From NCBI GenBank assembly GCA_002702205.1, contig NZYP01000059.1, forward strand, positions 1 to 9,198: a stretch of 9,198 bases of DNA, given 5' to 3'. Within the stretch, counting starts at the first letter, position 1; every line of letters begins with the position of its first letter. The translations under genes were made by a program, and so were the position numbers. Below the pieces are notes generated by a model. The model had not been told where the DNA came from. It saw nothing but the letters and a program-made list of their open reading frames with translations, and searched no databases. This document shows, one piece after another, positions 1-7,078 of the stretch. The stretch comes from Flammeovirgaceae bacterium. Lineage in GTDB: Bacteria > Bacteroidota > Bacteroidia > Cytophagales > MED-G16.

Positions 1-84
1 GGTGGATATGGTGGATACGGTGGATATGGTGGATATGGTGGATATGGTGGATATGGTGGATATGGTGGATATGGTGGATATGGT
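1..84 (+). repeat. In-frame 9-bp tandem repeat encoding (Gly-Gly-Tyr)n inside bamA
   Basis: Nine consecutive 9-bp units of GGTGGATAT fill 1-81, followed by a partial unit GGT at 82-84. Only unit 2 differs, by a silent TAC for TAT at 16-18. The array starts at or before the window edge, so the true copy number is unknown. The unit length is a multiple of three, so gain or loss of units would lengthen or shorten the protein without a frameshift. The near-identity at DNA level, with no codon drift, suggests recent expansion or homogenisation by replication slippage. It encodes a flexible, tyrosine-rich, low-complexity segment. Confidence 0.95.
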
Positions 85-981
85 CAGCAGTCAACTAAGG
101 ACAGTAAAATAATAGGTTCTATGAAAATACACGCTGTCACAATAGGTTTAGGTAGAAGAGTAAATTGGCCAGATGATTTTTTTGTAATTTCAAATTCTCT
201 TGTATACTATAATTACGATCTATTTAATTTTGGTCAATCACTTGGATTCGACACTGGAATAACGAATACTTTTGCATTCAAGACAAACATTTCAAGAAAT
301 AGTATCGATAATCCAATGTTCCCAAGAGGTGGGTCAATGTTTTCTCTAGACATTGCTGTAACTCCTCCCTACTCAAAATGGAATAATCTAAATTACGAGA
401 CCGCTTCTCCTGAAGAAAAATATAAGTGGGCAGAATATCATAAATGGATGTTTGATGCAAAATTTTATACTAAAATTATTGGCGATCTAGTTCTTGAATC
501 TAGGGCGCACTTAGGATATATTGGATCCTTTTCAGGGGAAGATAAGATAGGGCCTTTTGAGAGATTTTATCTTGGTGGAGATGGTTTATCGGGATCTTAC
601 AGTAATTTCCTTCTTGGTACTGAAAGAATTGCACTTAGAGGTTATGAAAATAATTCTCTTGTACCATATGACATTGAAAAAAATATAAGAGGAGGAACAA
701 TATATAATAAATTTGTCTTTGAATTAAGACATCCTATATCACTTAACCCTAGCGCAACTATATATGGATTATCCTTTCTTGAAGCTGGTAACAATTGGAA
801 CTCTCAAAGAGATTTCAATCCATTTGATTTAAAGAGATCGGCTGGGATTGGAGTAAGAATATTTATGCCCGCTTTTGGGCTACTTGGAATCGACTGGGGA
901 TACGGATTTGATAAATTGCCAGGACAAGCAGATAGATCGGGCCCTCAATTCCATTTTTCAATTGGAACTCAGCTAAGGTAA
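1..981 (+). CDS. bamA: BamA outer-membrane protein assembly factor, C-terminal beta-barrel part (5' truncated by window)
   Basis: BamA (Omp85 family) is the central outer-membrane subunit that folds and inserts beta-barrel proteins. Frame 1 is open from the first base, so the gene begins upstream; the ATG at 121 is internal. The visible 326 residues hold a Gly-Gly-Tyr repeat (residues 1-28) followed by barrel strands. Family signatures are FERFYLGGDGL (about 547-579) and LRGY at 634-645, the equivalent of the conserved (V/I)RGF motif of loop 6. The end, FHFSIGTQLR, resembles the final BamA strand but finishes in Arg rather than an aromatic residue. The N-terminal POTRA domains lie outside the window. 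The stop overlaps the next start (TAATG at 979-983), which suggests translational coupling with the Skp-like chaperone that delivers its clients. Identity is secure; the position of the repeat within a surface loop is inferred. Confidence 0.95.
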   Translation, partial: GGYGGYGGYGGYGGYGGYGGYGGYGGYGQQSTKDSKIIGSMKIHAVTIGLGRRVNWPDDFFVISNSLVYYNYDLFNFGQSLGFDTGITNTFAFKTNISRNSIDNPMFPRGGSMFSLDIAVTPPYSKWNNLNYETASPEEKYKWAEYHKWMFDAKFYTKIIGDLVLESRAHLGYIGSFSGEDKIGPFERFYLGGDGLSGSYSNFLLGTERIALRGYENNSLVPYDIEKNIRGGTIYNKFVFELRHPISLNPSATIYGLSFLEAGNNWNSQRDFNPFDLKRSAGIGVRIFMPAFGLLGIDWGYGFDKLPGQADRSGPQFHFSIGTQLR

Positions 982-1499
982 TGTCAAAAATTTTATTTAT
1001 AATTTTTATTTTCTTATCTAATACACTAGCTGCTCAAAAATTTGGCTATGTAAATTCTGAATTCATTCTTACAAATATGAAAGAGTACAAATCAGCTATG
1101 GGAGAAATAGAGAATTTATCTAAAGCTTGGGAAAAAGAAATTAGTGATATGTACATAGATATTGAAAAAAGGGAAATAGAATTAAAAACTGAAGAAATAT
1201 TACTAACAAAAGAAATGTATGAAGACAAAAGAGAAACTCTCGATGAAGAATGGAAAAAAATTAGAGAGTACCAAAATAAGGTATTTGGTTTTGAAGGATT
1301 GTATTTTCTAAAAAAAAAGGAACTGATTCAACCTATCCAAGATATAATATTTGAATCTGTTGAAAAAGTTGCAAAAAAAAACAGATTACAAATTATCTTT
1401 GACAAATCTTCCGAACCAGTTCTTTTATATACTAATCCTATTCACGATTATACAGATTATGTTTTAGAAGATTTGGGACTAACTAAAAAAAATAATTAG
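981..1499 (+). CDS. OmpH/Skp-family periplasmic chaperone (first copy)
   Basis: Predicted periplasmic chaperone of the OmpH/Skp family, which holds unfolded outer-membrane proteins on their way to BamA. The 172-residue product is the usual family size. Residues 1-18 form a signal peptide with a hydrophobic core (ILFIIFIFL) and a likely cleavage site after TLAA, before QKFGYVNSEFIL, the family's first beta strand. Residues about 35-115 are rich in Lys and Glu and look like the long coiled-coil tentacle. The C-terminal part (about 128-168, with LQIIFDKSS and VLLYTNP) returns to the trimeric beta body, and the pattern of DxTDxVLEDLG is typical. Its ATG shares a base with the bamA stop, so it is probably co-translated. 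It is far more charged than the second copy downstream, so the two may not be equivalent. Family assignment is firm; client range is inferred. Confidence 0.92.
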   Translation: MSKILFIIFIFLSNTLAAQKFGYVNSEFILTNMKEYKSAMGEIENLSKAWEKEISDMYIDIEKREIELKTEEILLTKEMYEDKRETLDEEWKKIREYQNKVFGFEGLYFLKKKELIQPIQDIIFESVEKVAKKNRLQIIFDKSSEPVLLYTNPIHDYTDYVLEDLGLTKKNN

Positions 1500-1525
1500 C
1501 TTTGCTACCAATAAAAAATTTAACA

Positions 1526-2065
1526 ATGAAAAAATCTATATCATCCCTAGCTCTATTTTTTTTTATTATGAGTTATGGCTTATCCGCTCAAGACTTAAAA
1601 ATTGGTTATACAAATGTTGAATATATTTTAAGCTTTCTACCTGAGACCAAACAGGTTCAAAGTGAGGTTTCGGCATATGGAACTCAGTTACAAAATCAGT
1701 TACAATCCAAAATTACTGATTTTCAAAGTAAAGCTGATGCTTTCCAAAAAACTGCAGCAACTATGACTGATTTAATAAGAGCTGATAAACAAGAAGAATT
1801 ACAAAACTTACAAGCTTCAATTCAAAAATTTCAAAATGAAGCACAAACCTCAATTGCTCAGAAAGAACAAGATTTATTCAAACCACTTTTTGAAAAAATA
1901 AGTAACGCTATAGAGGTTGTTTCTGAGAGAGAAAACTTTACTCATGTTTTTAGTGCAGGAGTACCAGGTGTTGATGTTTTACTTTATGCAAAGCCTACAG
2001 ATGACATCTCTAATCTGGTTTTAGGTGAATTAGGTATAGATCCTCCAGCTCAGCCTACTAATTAA
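1526..2065 (+). CDS. OmpH/Skp-family periplasmic chaperone (second copy)
   Basis: Second OmpH/Skp chaperone, 179 residues. I chose the ATG at 1526 (MKKSISS) over a TTG at 1502 because it gives a clean signal peptide: a Lys-Lys start, a hydrophobic core LALFFFIM and cleavage after GLSA, before QDLKIGYTN. The mature start KIGYTNVEYILSFLPE is a very typical OmpH N-terminus. Residues about 45-130 form a coiled coil unusually rich in Gln and Ala, unlike the Lys/Glu-rich arm of the first copy. The tail AQPTN is short and flexible. The gene follows 26 bp after the first copy and probably belongs to the bamA operon. Its stop at 2063-2065 overlaps that of the convergent oxygenase gene, leaving no space for a separate terminator. 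In many flavobacteria the glutamate racemase gene murI follows this pair; it is absent here. Confidence 0.93.
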   Translation: MKKSISSLALFFFIMSYGLSAQDLKIGYTNVEYILSFLPETKQVQSEVSAYGTQLQNQLQSKITDFQSKADAFQKTAATMTDLIRADKQEELQNLQASIQKFQNEAQTSIAQKEQDLFKPLFEKISNAIEVVSERENFTHVFSAGVPGVDVLLYAKPTDDISNLVLGELGIDPPAQPTN

Positions 2066-2991
2066 GATTTTAATCCAATATCTCTTAGTCTTTCTTCTAG
2101 AAACTGGCCAGCTGTAGTGTCTTCAAACTGCTTAGGATTATTTTCTGAGTAACAAGTACTAAGACAAGACAAATCCATTTCTGATTTTGGATGCATAAAA
2201 AAAGGAATAGAATATCTTGATGTACTTAATTTATCCGTAGAAGGATTAACAACCCTATGGATAGTAGACATCAGTTTTTTATTTGTCAACCTCTCTAACA
2301 TATCACCTACATTAATTACTAACTCATCATCATTAGAACGAATAGGAATCCATTTGTTTTGTTTTGTTAGTATCTCTAATCCATCTGCACTTGCCCCCAT
2401 AAGCAAAGTAATCAAATTAATATCACCATGTGCTGCTGCCCTTACGGCACCATCTGAGACATCAGAAGGATCTAAGGGGTAATAATGTATTGATCTTAAA
2501 ATACTATCACCTCCCTTGACCTTATCATCAAAGTATTTAATATCAATATCTAGGTACATAGATATTGCTTTGAGAATAGTAAGTCCAATATTTTCTAAAG
2601 TTAAAAAAACTTCAGAGCCAACTTCATTAAAGTTAATAACTTCATGGGGCCATACATTTTGAGGATTAGAAATAGAAGGATTACCTATATGAAAAAATTC
2701 TTTTAAATCACCTTTTTTACTTCCTTTTGCGTGCTCCTGTCCTTTGACCACGTAACCACGTTGACCATATAAGTTTGGAAAATAATACTTGATTTTATTT
2801 TCTTCATCCAAAGCAAAAAAAGTTTTTATGGCATCATATAAGAGATCTGTCTTTTCTTTACTTAAATCATGGTTTTTAATAATTGCAAATCCAGTCTGAT
2901 TAAATGACTCCCCCAATTCTTTAGAAAATAAATTCCTAGTATTATCATCACCATTTAAAAATTTAGATATATCTAGTGTAGAAACATTCAT
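2062..2991 (-). CDS. 2-oxoglutarate/Fe(II)-dependent oxygenase, isopenicillin N synthase-like family
   Basis: Soluble non-haem iron oxygenase of 309 residues, no signal peptide. The N-terminal part (about 3-110) matches the DIOX_N region (FNQTGFAIIKNH, then TFFALDEENK, RGYVVKGQEHAKG, DLKEFFHIG). The catalytic double-stranded beta helix (about 160-270) has all iron ligands: H188 and D190 in AAHGDINLITLL and H245 in STIHRVVNP. The R-x-S motif that binds the 2-oxoglutarate carboxylate is R259/S261 in TSRYSIPFF. These features predict an active enzyme that couples oxidation of an unknown substrate to 2-oxoglutarate decarboxylation. True isopenicillin N synthase activity is not implied, because no ACV synthetase is nearby and the family is broad. 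The ATG lies 3 bp after the DUF4399 stop, so it is the last gene of the porZ-recO operon. The fold is certain; the substrate cannot be read from the sequence. Confidence 0.9.
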   Translation of the reverse strand: MNVSTLDISKFLNGDDNTRNLFSKELGESFNQTGFAIIKNHDLSKEKTDLLYDAIKTFFALDEENKIKYYFPNLYGQRGYVVKGQEHAKGSKKGDLKEFFHIGNPSISNPQNVWPHEVINFNEVGSEVFLTLENIGLTILKAISMYLDIDIKYFDDKVKGGDSILRSIHYYPLDPSDVSDGAVRAAAHGDINLITLLMGASADGLEILTKQNKWIPIRSNDDELVINVGDMLERLTNKKLMSTIHRVVNPSTDKLSTSRYSIPFFMHPKSEMDLSCLSTCYSENNPKQFEDTTAGQFLEERLRDIGLKS

Positions 2992-2994
2992 TTT

Positions 2995-3456
2995 TTATTC
3001 AACAATAATCGTTATAGAATTAGCCATCTCTTTTCCAAAAGAAGCGTGTACACCATCAGCAAATTGTAATGTTAATAAATACTCACCTGGTAATAAATCT
3101 AAAGAAACATCTGTTTGACCTTTTCCATAATGTAGTGTAGAATCACTAGTAGGAATTACGGAACCCTTTGGCCAATGTGTTTGGTTTATAAGAATATGAT
3201 GATGACCATATCCCTCCTTGACTGGACCAGCTGGCTCTATCAACATTCCCTCTAGACCCATATCTATGTATACAGGACTTGCTAGGGTTGCTCCATCTCT
3301 TGGCCACTTAAAAAAAACTCTCTTTGTCTGAAGGTTTTCATTTGATTCTTCTTGTGAGTTATCATTACTGTTTTTTGAATTACATGAAAACAAACAAATA
3401 AGTATTGTCAAACTATATAATATTTTTTTATTTAAAAATCTTACTAAGTACATCAT
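2995..3456 (-). CDS. DUF4399-domain lipoprotein
   Basis: Small envelope lipoprotein of 153 residues. Residues 1-24 are a lipoprotein signal (N-terminal Arg/Lys, core ILYSLTILICLF) with lipobox LFSC, so Cys25 would be lipidated. A Ser/Asn/Glu-rich tether (26-44) follows. The globular part (about 46-153) matches DUF4399: FFKWPRDGATLASPVYIDMG, GHHHILIN with three consecutive His (85-87), LHYGKGQT (108-115), LLPGEYLLTLQFADGVH (121-137). This family has no established function; the conserved His cluster could bind metal, which is inference. The start (ATGATG at 3456-3451) lies inside recO, a 29-bp overlap in another frame. A later start would destroy the signal peptide. It sits between recO and the oxygenase in one operon, implying translational coupling more than shared function. 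Whether it faces the periplasm or the cell surface cannot be decided. Confidence 0.85.
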   Translation of the reverse strand: MMYLVRFLNKKILYSLTILICLFSCNSKNSNDNSQEESNENLQTKRVFFKWPRDGATLASPVYIDMGLEGMLIEPAGPVKEGYGHHHILINQTHWPKGSVIPTSDSTLHYGKGQTDVSLDLLPGEYLLTLQFADGVHASFGKEMANSITIIVE

Positions 3457-4093
3457 TTGAGTTTATATTAAAGTTTATATCAAGATTATTTTTATAATAT
3501 TCAATTATTAAATTTATTACTTTATTTCTTAAAATATTATTTGATTTTATAATAATATCATAATCATCATTTATACATTTATCTATGTACTTACATATTA
3601 ATTTTTCAGATTCATTGTAAACTATAAGCTGTTTGTGATTAGAAATCCCTACACCAAAATAATCAGATAGTTTAATAAGAAACTTTACATGAAAGTCATT
3701 ATAATCATTATTCATATTATCAAAATAATGAATTGATTTAGAAATAAAATCAAATTTTTGATTTTGATCTTCCTCAGTAGACAACACTTTAGACAAGAAT
3801 TCTGACAGAAAAAAGCAAATAGAAATTTTTGAAATTTCTTTATGTAGTGATTTATAAATTTTATGAAATTTAGATTCTTTTATTCTGTGAAGTGTCGAGT
3901 TTTTTTTCATGTAAAAAATTATGTCTAGCTGATTTAAAGGTTGGTAGATGCTTAACTGACTATTCTTTGATTTTCTTACGCTATTAACTATAAACGACTG
4001 AAGACCATGAGATTTAGTATATATTTTACATATGATAGAGGATTCTTTATATTTGATATAGTTTAAAACAATACCTTTAGTTTTAATAATCAT
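3428..4093 (-). CDS. recO: DNA repair protein RecO
   Basis: RecO is the mediator that, with RecR, loads RecA on SSB-coated single-stranded DNA in RecF-pathway repair and anneals complementary strands. The 221-residue product opens with the typical OB-fold: IIKTKGIVLNYIKYKESSIICKIYTKSHGLQSFIV (about 2-36), then LSIYQPLNQLDIIFY. The helical C-terminal part (about 80-221) includes ISICFFLSEFLSKVL and the FLIKLSDYFGVGI segment found in Bacteroidota RecO. No CxxC pair is present, so the zinc site seen in some RecO proteins is missing. The C-terminal region is extremely rich in Asn, Ile and Lys, in line with the base composition. The start overlaps the porZ stop by ATGA (4090-4093), a classic coupling arrangement. 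Identification is strong from the N-terminus and length. Confidence 0.9.
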   Translation of the reverse strand: MIIKTKGIVLNYIKYKESSIICKIYTKSHGLQSFIVNSVRKSKNSQLSIYQPLNQLDIIFYMKKNSTLHRIKESKFHKIYKSLHKEISKISICFFLSEFLSKVLSTEEDQNQKFDFISKSIHYFDNMNNDYNDFHVKFLIKLSDYFGVGISNHKQLIVYNESEKLICKYIDKCINDDYDIIIKSNNILRNKVINLIIEYYKNNLDINFNINSNDVLSKIFK

Positions 4094-6231
4094 ATAACAA
4101 GAATTTTTTCAATTAACTTCCTTGAGCCATCTTCAGACAATATAAAGACTAAATATATTCCTGGTGAAATCTTTATTTTATCATTGTCCTTTAAATCCCA
4201 TAAGAGTCCCCCCCCCTCATATACTTCAGAAAAAACTAATCTTCCAGATTGATTAGTAATATGGATTATATTTTTATCCACTAACCCTGAAATTATAATA
4301 CTTTGATCATTATTAATATTTATTGGGTTGGGATATATTTTTAAATCAGAATAATTAGGTTTTGGTATCTCATTGTAAGTTACGTAAGAGAGTAAACCGT
4401 AGTCAGTTAAAATAAAAATTTCACCAGATTCAGTGATTTTTAATGAAATAATATTATCTGATGGTATTGGAGAGTTATTTTTATTAAATGCTTTTATTAT
4501 CCTATTTGCATTTGAATCAAATACAAAAATACCCTGATCAGTTCCAATCCATTTATTATTTGAATTGTCAATTAAAATATCATTGACTATTATATTTTGG
4601 AAAATGTTTTTAGTGCCATCATTTGGTTTTAAATAAGAGTTGATTTGTTTGATATCATCAAGAGAAGAGTAATTATAATAAAAAAGACCTTGGTCCGATC
4701 CTATCCACACATAGTTATTCTTATCAACCGCTAATGTATTTATGTTATTAGATTTAAGTTTATTATTTGATACGGTTAGATGATATTTATCTTTTGAATT
4801 TATATCAAAGAGAGTAATCCCCCCAAACTTATTTTTATCGTTTATAATCCAAAAAGTTTCTAAATTATTGTAAATAATTTCATGAGGATAATGATAAAAG
4901 CCAGATCCAATATTATAAGATTCCCAATTAAATTTGTCCCATGAAACTAAGGGTGCGTCCGAACCATAATTTAAGATCCAAAGCTTATCATTTATATAAT
5001 CGAGATCACTGATAACTAGTTTAGAGGAGTTATCTATACTTTTAAGTTTTGATTTTGGATAATTTTCGTCGATTATAATTTGATTACTATAGTCTAAAAC
5101 TCCATTAGAAAAAGAAGCAAAATATTTATCATTTTCACCTGAGACAACTGAAGATATTGAGTCAAAATTAAGTAAACTTTCTGACTCCCATTGACCATCT
5201 TTATATTTTGAATATATATTTCCATGTGAGAATGTATAGACAAACCCATTATCATTATAAATTTTATTTATATTATTTACTGGAAAATTATCTGGAGAAT
5301 AAAATATTCTCTCATCCACATTATATAATGAAAACCTATCACCAGCAACCCAAATATTATTATTATAATAATTAAAATCATTTACTTGAAGATCTTGAGG
5401 TATTTTTAAGTCTTCTAAATTAGAGTCTTTATCCAGAATAGATAAAAAGGTATATTGATCATTTCTATAAAGGACATGTAATAAATTATTAAGGATTTTA
5501 AGAGATAGAAAATCACCTTCTATTTTAAGGTCTAAATTATTTCCATTAACTGAAAATATTGAGTTTGAACTATAGAAATATATTTGATTCTCAATCTGAT
5601 AAGAACCTATAATTGAATCATTAAAAAATGATAATTTCCCCCAACTTCTATAATCAAGTAGGTTAGAATTGTTTAAATCTGTAAAATAGATATTCTCACC
5701 AGATGTAACGTAAATTTTATCTTCAAAAAATTCTATAAACGAGACGTCAATTTTTTGTGTAGAATTATATATGTATTCATACTTTTCCATTAAGATTTTA
5801 TTATTAGCATCAATAACAAAAACACCTTCAGATGAGGATATATAGATATTTTTTCCATTTTTTATAGCTGAATTTATGGTTACATTATCTGTTAAATTTA
5901 AATCCATTGAGTAAACTTTATTGTCTTCAATAAAGTCTAAATTACCAGATGAGTAAATAAAAATGAGATCATTATTATATTTTAATGATTCAACTACATC
6001 AACACCCGATAGGCTTAAATCAACAGAATTTTTAACGATATTTTTGCTTTGAATGTCTAATAAAAAAAACCCCTTATCAGCAAAACAATACAATTTTTTT
6101 TCATGATAAAATAGTTTTTTAATATCCTGCAAATTGTAATGATATCTCCAAATATCTCTCTTATAAGATCCTAATAAAGGGTTTGAGAATATAAATAAAA
6201 AAGACAGAGTAAAAATTCTAAAAAATATCAT
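4090..6231 (-). CDS. porZ: PorZ-like type IX secretion system surface protein (beta-propellers plus C-terminal sorting-like domain)
   Basis: The 713-residue product fits PorZ, a member of the T9SS attachment complex (PorU, PorV, PorQ, PorZ) that helps anchor cargo to the cell surface in Bacteroidota. Residues 1-21 are a signal peptide (core FTLSFLFIFSNPLL). The mature start, with WRYHYNLQDIKKLFYHEKKLY, resembles the PorZ first propeller. About 40-600 are beta-rich propeller blades; two clear two-component-regulator propeller repeats contain WIGSDQG (509-515) and WIGTDQG (561-567). From about 630 a C-terminal domain begins with IYPNP and continues through ISGLVDKNIIHITNQSGRLVF and SPGIYLVFIL to the end, as in PorZ and T9SS sorting domains. 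PorZ of Porphyromonas is known to bind A-LPS; that role is transferred by homology only. It is the first gene of the operon with recO. A generic T9SS cargo with propeller repeats is the alternative. Confidence 0.82.
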   Translation of the reverse strand: MIFFRIFTLSFLFIFSNPLLGSYKRDIWRYHYNLQDIKKLFYHEKKLYCFADKGFFLLDIQSKNIVKNSVDLSLSGVDVVESLKYNNDLIFIYSSGNLDFIEDNKVYSMDLNLTDNVTINSAIKNGKNIYISSSEGVFVIDANNKILMEKYEYIYNSTQKIDVSFIEFFEDKIYVTSGENIYFTDLNNSNLLDYRSWGKLSFFNDSIIGSYQIENQIYFYSSNSIFSVNGNNLDLKIEGDFLSLKILNNLLHVLYRNDQYTFLSILDKDSNLEDLKIPQDLQVNDFNYYNNNIWVAGDRFSLYNVDERIFYSPDNFPVNNINKIYNDNGFVYTFSHGNIYSKYKDGQWESESLLNFDSISSVVSGENDKYFASFSNGVLDYSNQIIIDENYPKSKLKSIDNSSKLVISDLDYINDKLWILNYGSDAPLVSWDKFNWESYNIGSGFYHYPHEIIYNNLETFWIINDKNKFGGITLFDINSKDKYHLTVSNNKLKSNNINTLAVDKNNYVWIGSDQGLFYYNYSSLDDIKQINSYLKPNDGTKNIFQNIIVNDILIDNSNNKWIGTDQGIFVFDSNANRIIKAFNKNNSPIPSDNIISLKITESGEIFILTDYGLLSYVTYNEIPKPNYSDLKIYPNPININNDQSIIISGLVDKNIIHITNQSGRLVFSEVYEGGGLLWDLKDNDKIKISPGIYLVFILSEDGSRKLIEKILVI
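4208..4216 (-). repeat. G9 homopolymer in the porZ coding strand
   Basis: Nine consecutive C on the given strand read as nine G in porZ, spanning GAG GGG GGG GGA (Glu-Gly-Gly-Gly, residues 672-675). Loss of one G gives a TAA stop 5 codons after the last G-run codon, and gain of one gives a TGA stop about 9 codons later; either removes about the last 33-38 residues of the C-terminal domain. Such a tract is conspicuous in an AT-rich gene, where Gly is normally GGT or GGA. It has the form of a slippage-prone contingency tract. Confidence 0.9.
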
Positions 6232-6307
6232 TTCCTAATTATTAATATTTGCACAAATAATAGCATATTTAATTATTAATTTATAATTATAAACGTCAAA
6301 AACTAAG
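6232..6307. promoter_or_regulatory. Divergent intergenic region, presumed promoters of porZ operon and the 6308 gene
   Basis: This 76-bp gap is the only place in the window where two genes diverge, so promoters for both directions are expected here. It is almost entirely A and T, with inverted AT runs at 6268-6292 (ATTTAATTATTAAT, then TTATAATTATAA). A TTTG occurs at 6248-6251 on the + strand, but I find no convincing pair matching the Bacteroidota consensus (TTTG then TAnnTTTG). On the - strand TTGACG (6299-6294) and a TATAAT-like site are present with poor spacing. No Shine-Dalgarno sequence precedes either start. The role is inferred from layout rather than from a motif. Confidence 0.4.
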
Positions 6308-7078
6308 TTGAGTATATATATAAGTAATTATCTTAATAAACTTGAGAAAGATCTAGAAAATAAAATATTAAAAGGAAACGATATACTAGAACTTACTACC
6401 TCAAAACAACTCAACCTGTTTATTTTAAAAAATATCTATGATAATTGGATATCAAATTTTGAAAAAAATAAAAGTAATTTCTTTGACTACGAAAGTGATG
6501 ATATCTTAGACAAGGTCAACTCACTTCAAAACACTTTATCTAATCACATCCATATTAAATTTGAAGATTTAAGAATATTGGTAAAAAAATCTATTATTGA
6601 TTTAGTAAAATATATGTACGATGCCAAAGTATTTATTAAAAATGATTTAAATAATGATAAAATTCTAAGTAATCTAAATTTAGATAGAAGATCTAAGTTT
6701 TATATCGAAAACAAAGGGGTTTTTAAAAGTTTAATTGAAAAAGTTCAAAATGAAACTTTAAAATCTAACGATATAAGAATTACAATAGATACTTTCTCAT
6801 TTGAAAAAAATCAAAAACTAATTGATGAATTAAGATCAATACTTGAATGTGAAGAAAAAGATTTAAAAACTTTTTACATTGATCCAATAAAGTATGAGGG
6901 ATTATTTGATTTAAGCGAAGGAGAGCTACAAGATATTATTAATATTGCAAAAGGTAAAAAATCATTTATGGATGCTGCTGAATTCATTCTTGAAAAATTA
7001 GGCAAAAGAGAAGTGATTTTAGATGATAAAGAAAATATTAAAACACTGCTTATAGAAATAAAAAAAAATTTTATCTAG
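6308..7078 (+). CDS. Hypothetical cytoplasmic helical protein, unknown function
   Basis: I do not recognise this 256-residue protein. It starts with TTG at 6308: an in-frame TAA lies at 6290 and the codons between (ACG TCA AAA ACT AAG) contain no ATG, while the next Met is residue 96, so TTG is the only reasonable start. It has no signal peptide and no membrane segment. The composition (Lys, Asn, Ile, Leu, Asp, Glu) predicts mainly amphipathic helices: an N-terminal helical region (about 1-95) with LSNHIHIKFEDLRILVKKSI, a middle segment (100-170) and a C-terminal part with FYIDPIKYEGLFDLSEGELQ (193-213) and a last helix pair. Codon use matches its neighbours and the frame is free of stops for 771 bp, so it is very likely a real gene. 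It is divergent from porZ and overlaps the convergent rodA by 8 bp at the stops. The context gives no clear function. Confidence 0.8.
   Translation: MSIYISNYLNKLEKDLENKILKGNDILELTTSKQLNLFILKNIYDNWISNFEKNKSNFFDYESDDILDKVNSLQNTLSNHIHIKFEDLRILVKKSIIDLVKYMYDAKVFIKNDLNNDKILSNLNLDRRSKFYIENKGVFKSLIEKVQNETLKSNDIRITIDTFSFEKNQKLIDELRSILECEEKDLKTFYIDPIKYEGLFDLSEGELQDIINIAKGKKSFMDAAEFILEKLGKREVILDDKENIKTLLIEIKKNFI

Noticed and set aside
1..84. CRISPR-like array
   Set aside because: Units are 9 bp with no spacers and encode protein in the bamA frame.
121..123. ATG as the start of the first gene
   Set aside because: The frame is open upstream through the GGY repeat to base 1 and the protein lacks a signal peptide; it is internal to bamA.
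278..460. Short - strand reading frame inside bamA
   Set aside because: No family resemblance, and it lies antisense to a well-supported gene.
1046..1228. Short - strand reading frame inside the first ompH
   Set aside because: The Ser/Ile/Phe-rich product is what antisense of a Lys/Glu-rich coiled coil gives; no start context.
1502..1525. TTG start extending the second ompH by 8 residues
   Set aside because: The ATG at 1526 gives a standard signal peptide; the extension would put a polar stretch before it.
2062..2991. Beta-lactam antibiotic biosynthesis (true isopenicillin N synthase)
   Set aside because: Only the fold and ligand motifs match; no other pathway genes are present and the family is very broad.
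4819..4824. G6 run in porZ coding strand as a second slippage tract
   Set aside because: Too short to be a likely contingency tract; falls in two ordinary Gly codons.
6294..6299. TTGACG as a -35 box for porZ
   Set aside because: No -10 element at proper spacing, and Bacteroidota primary promoters use a different consensus.
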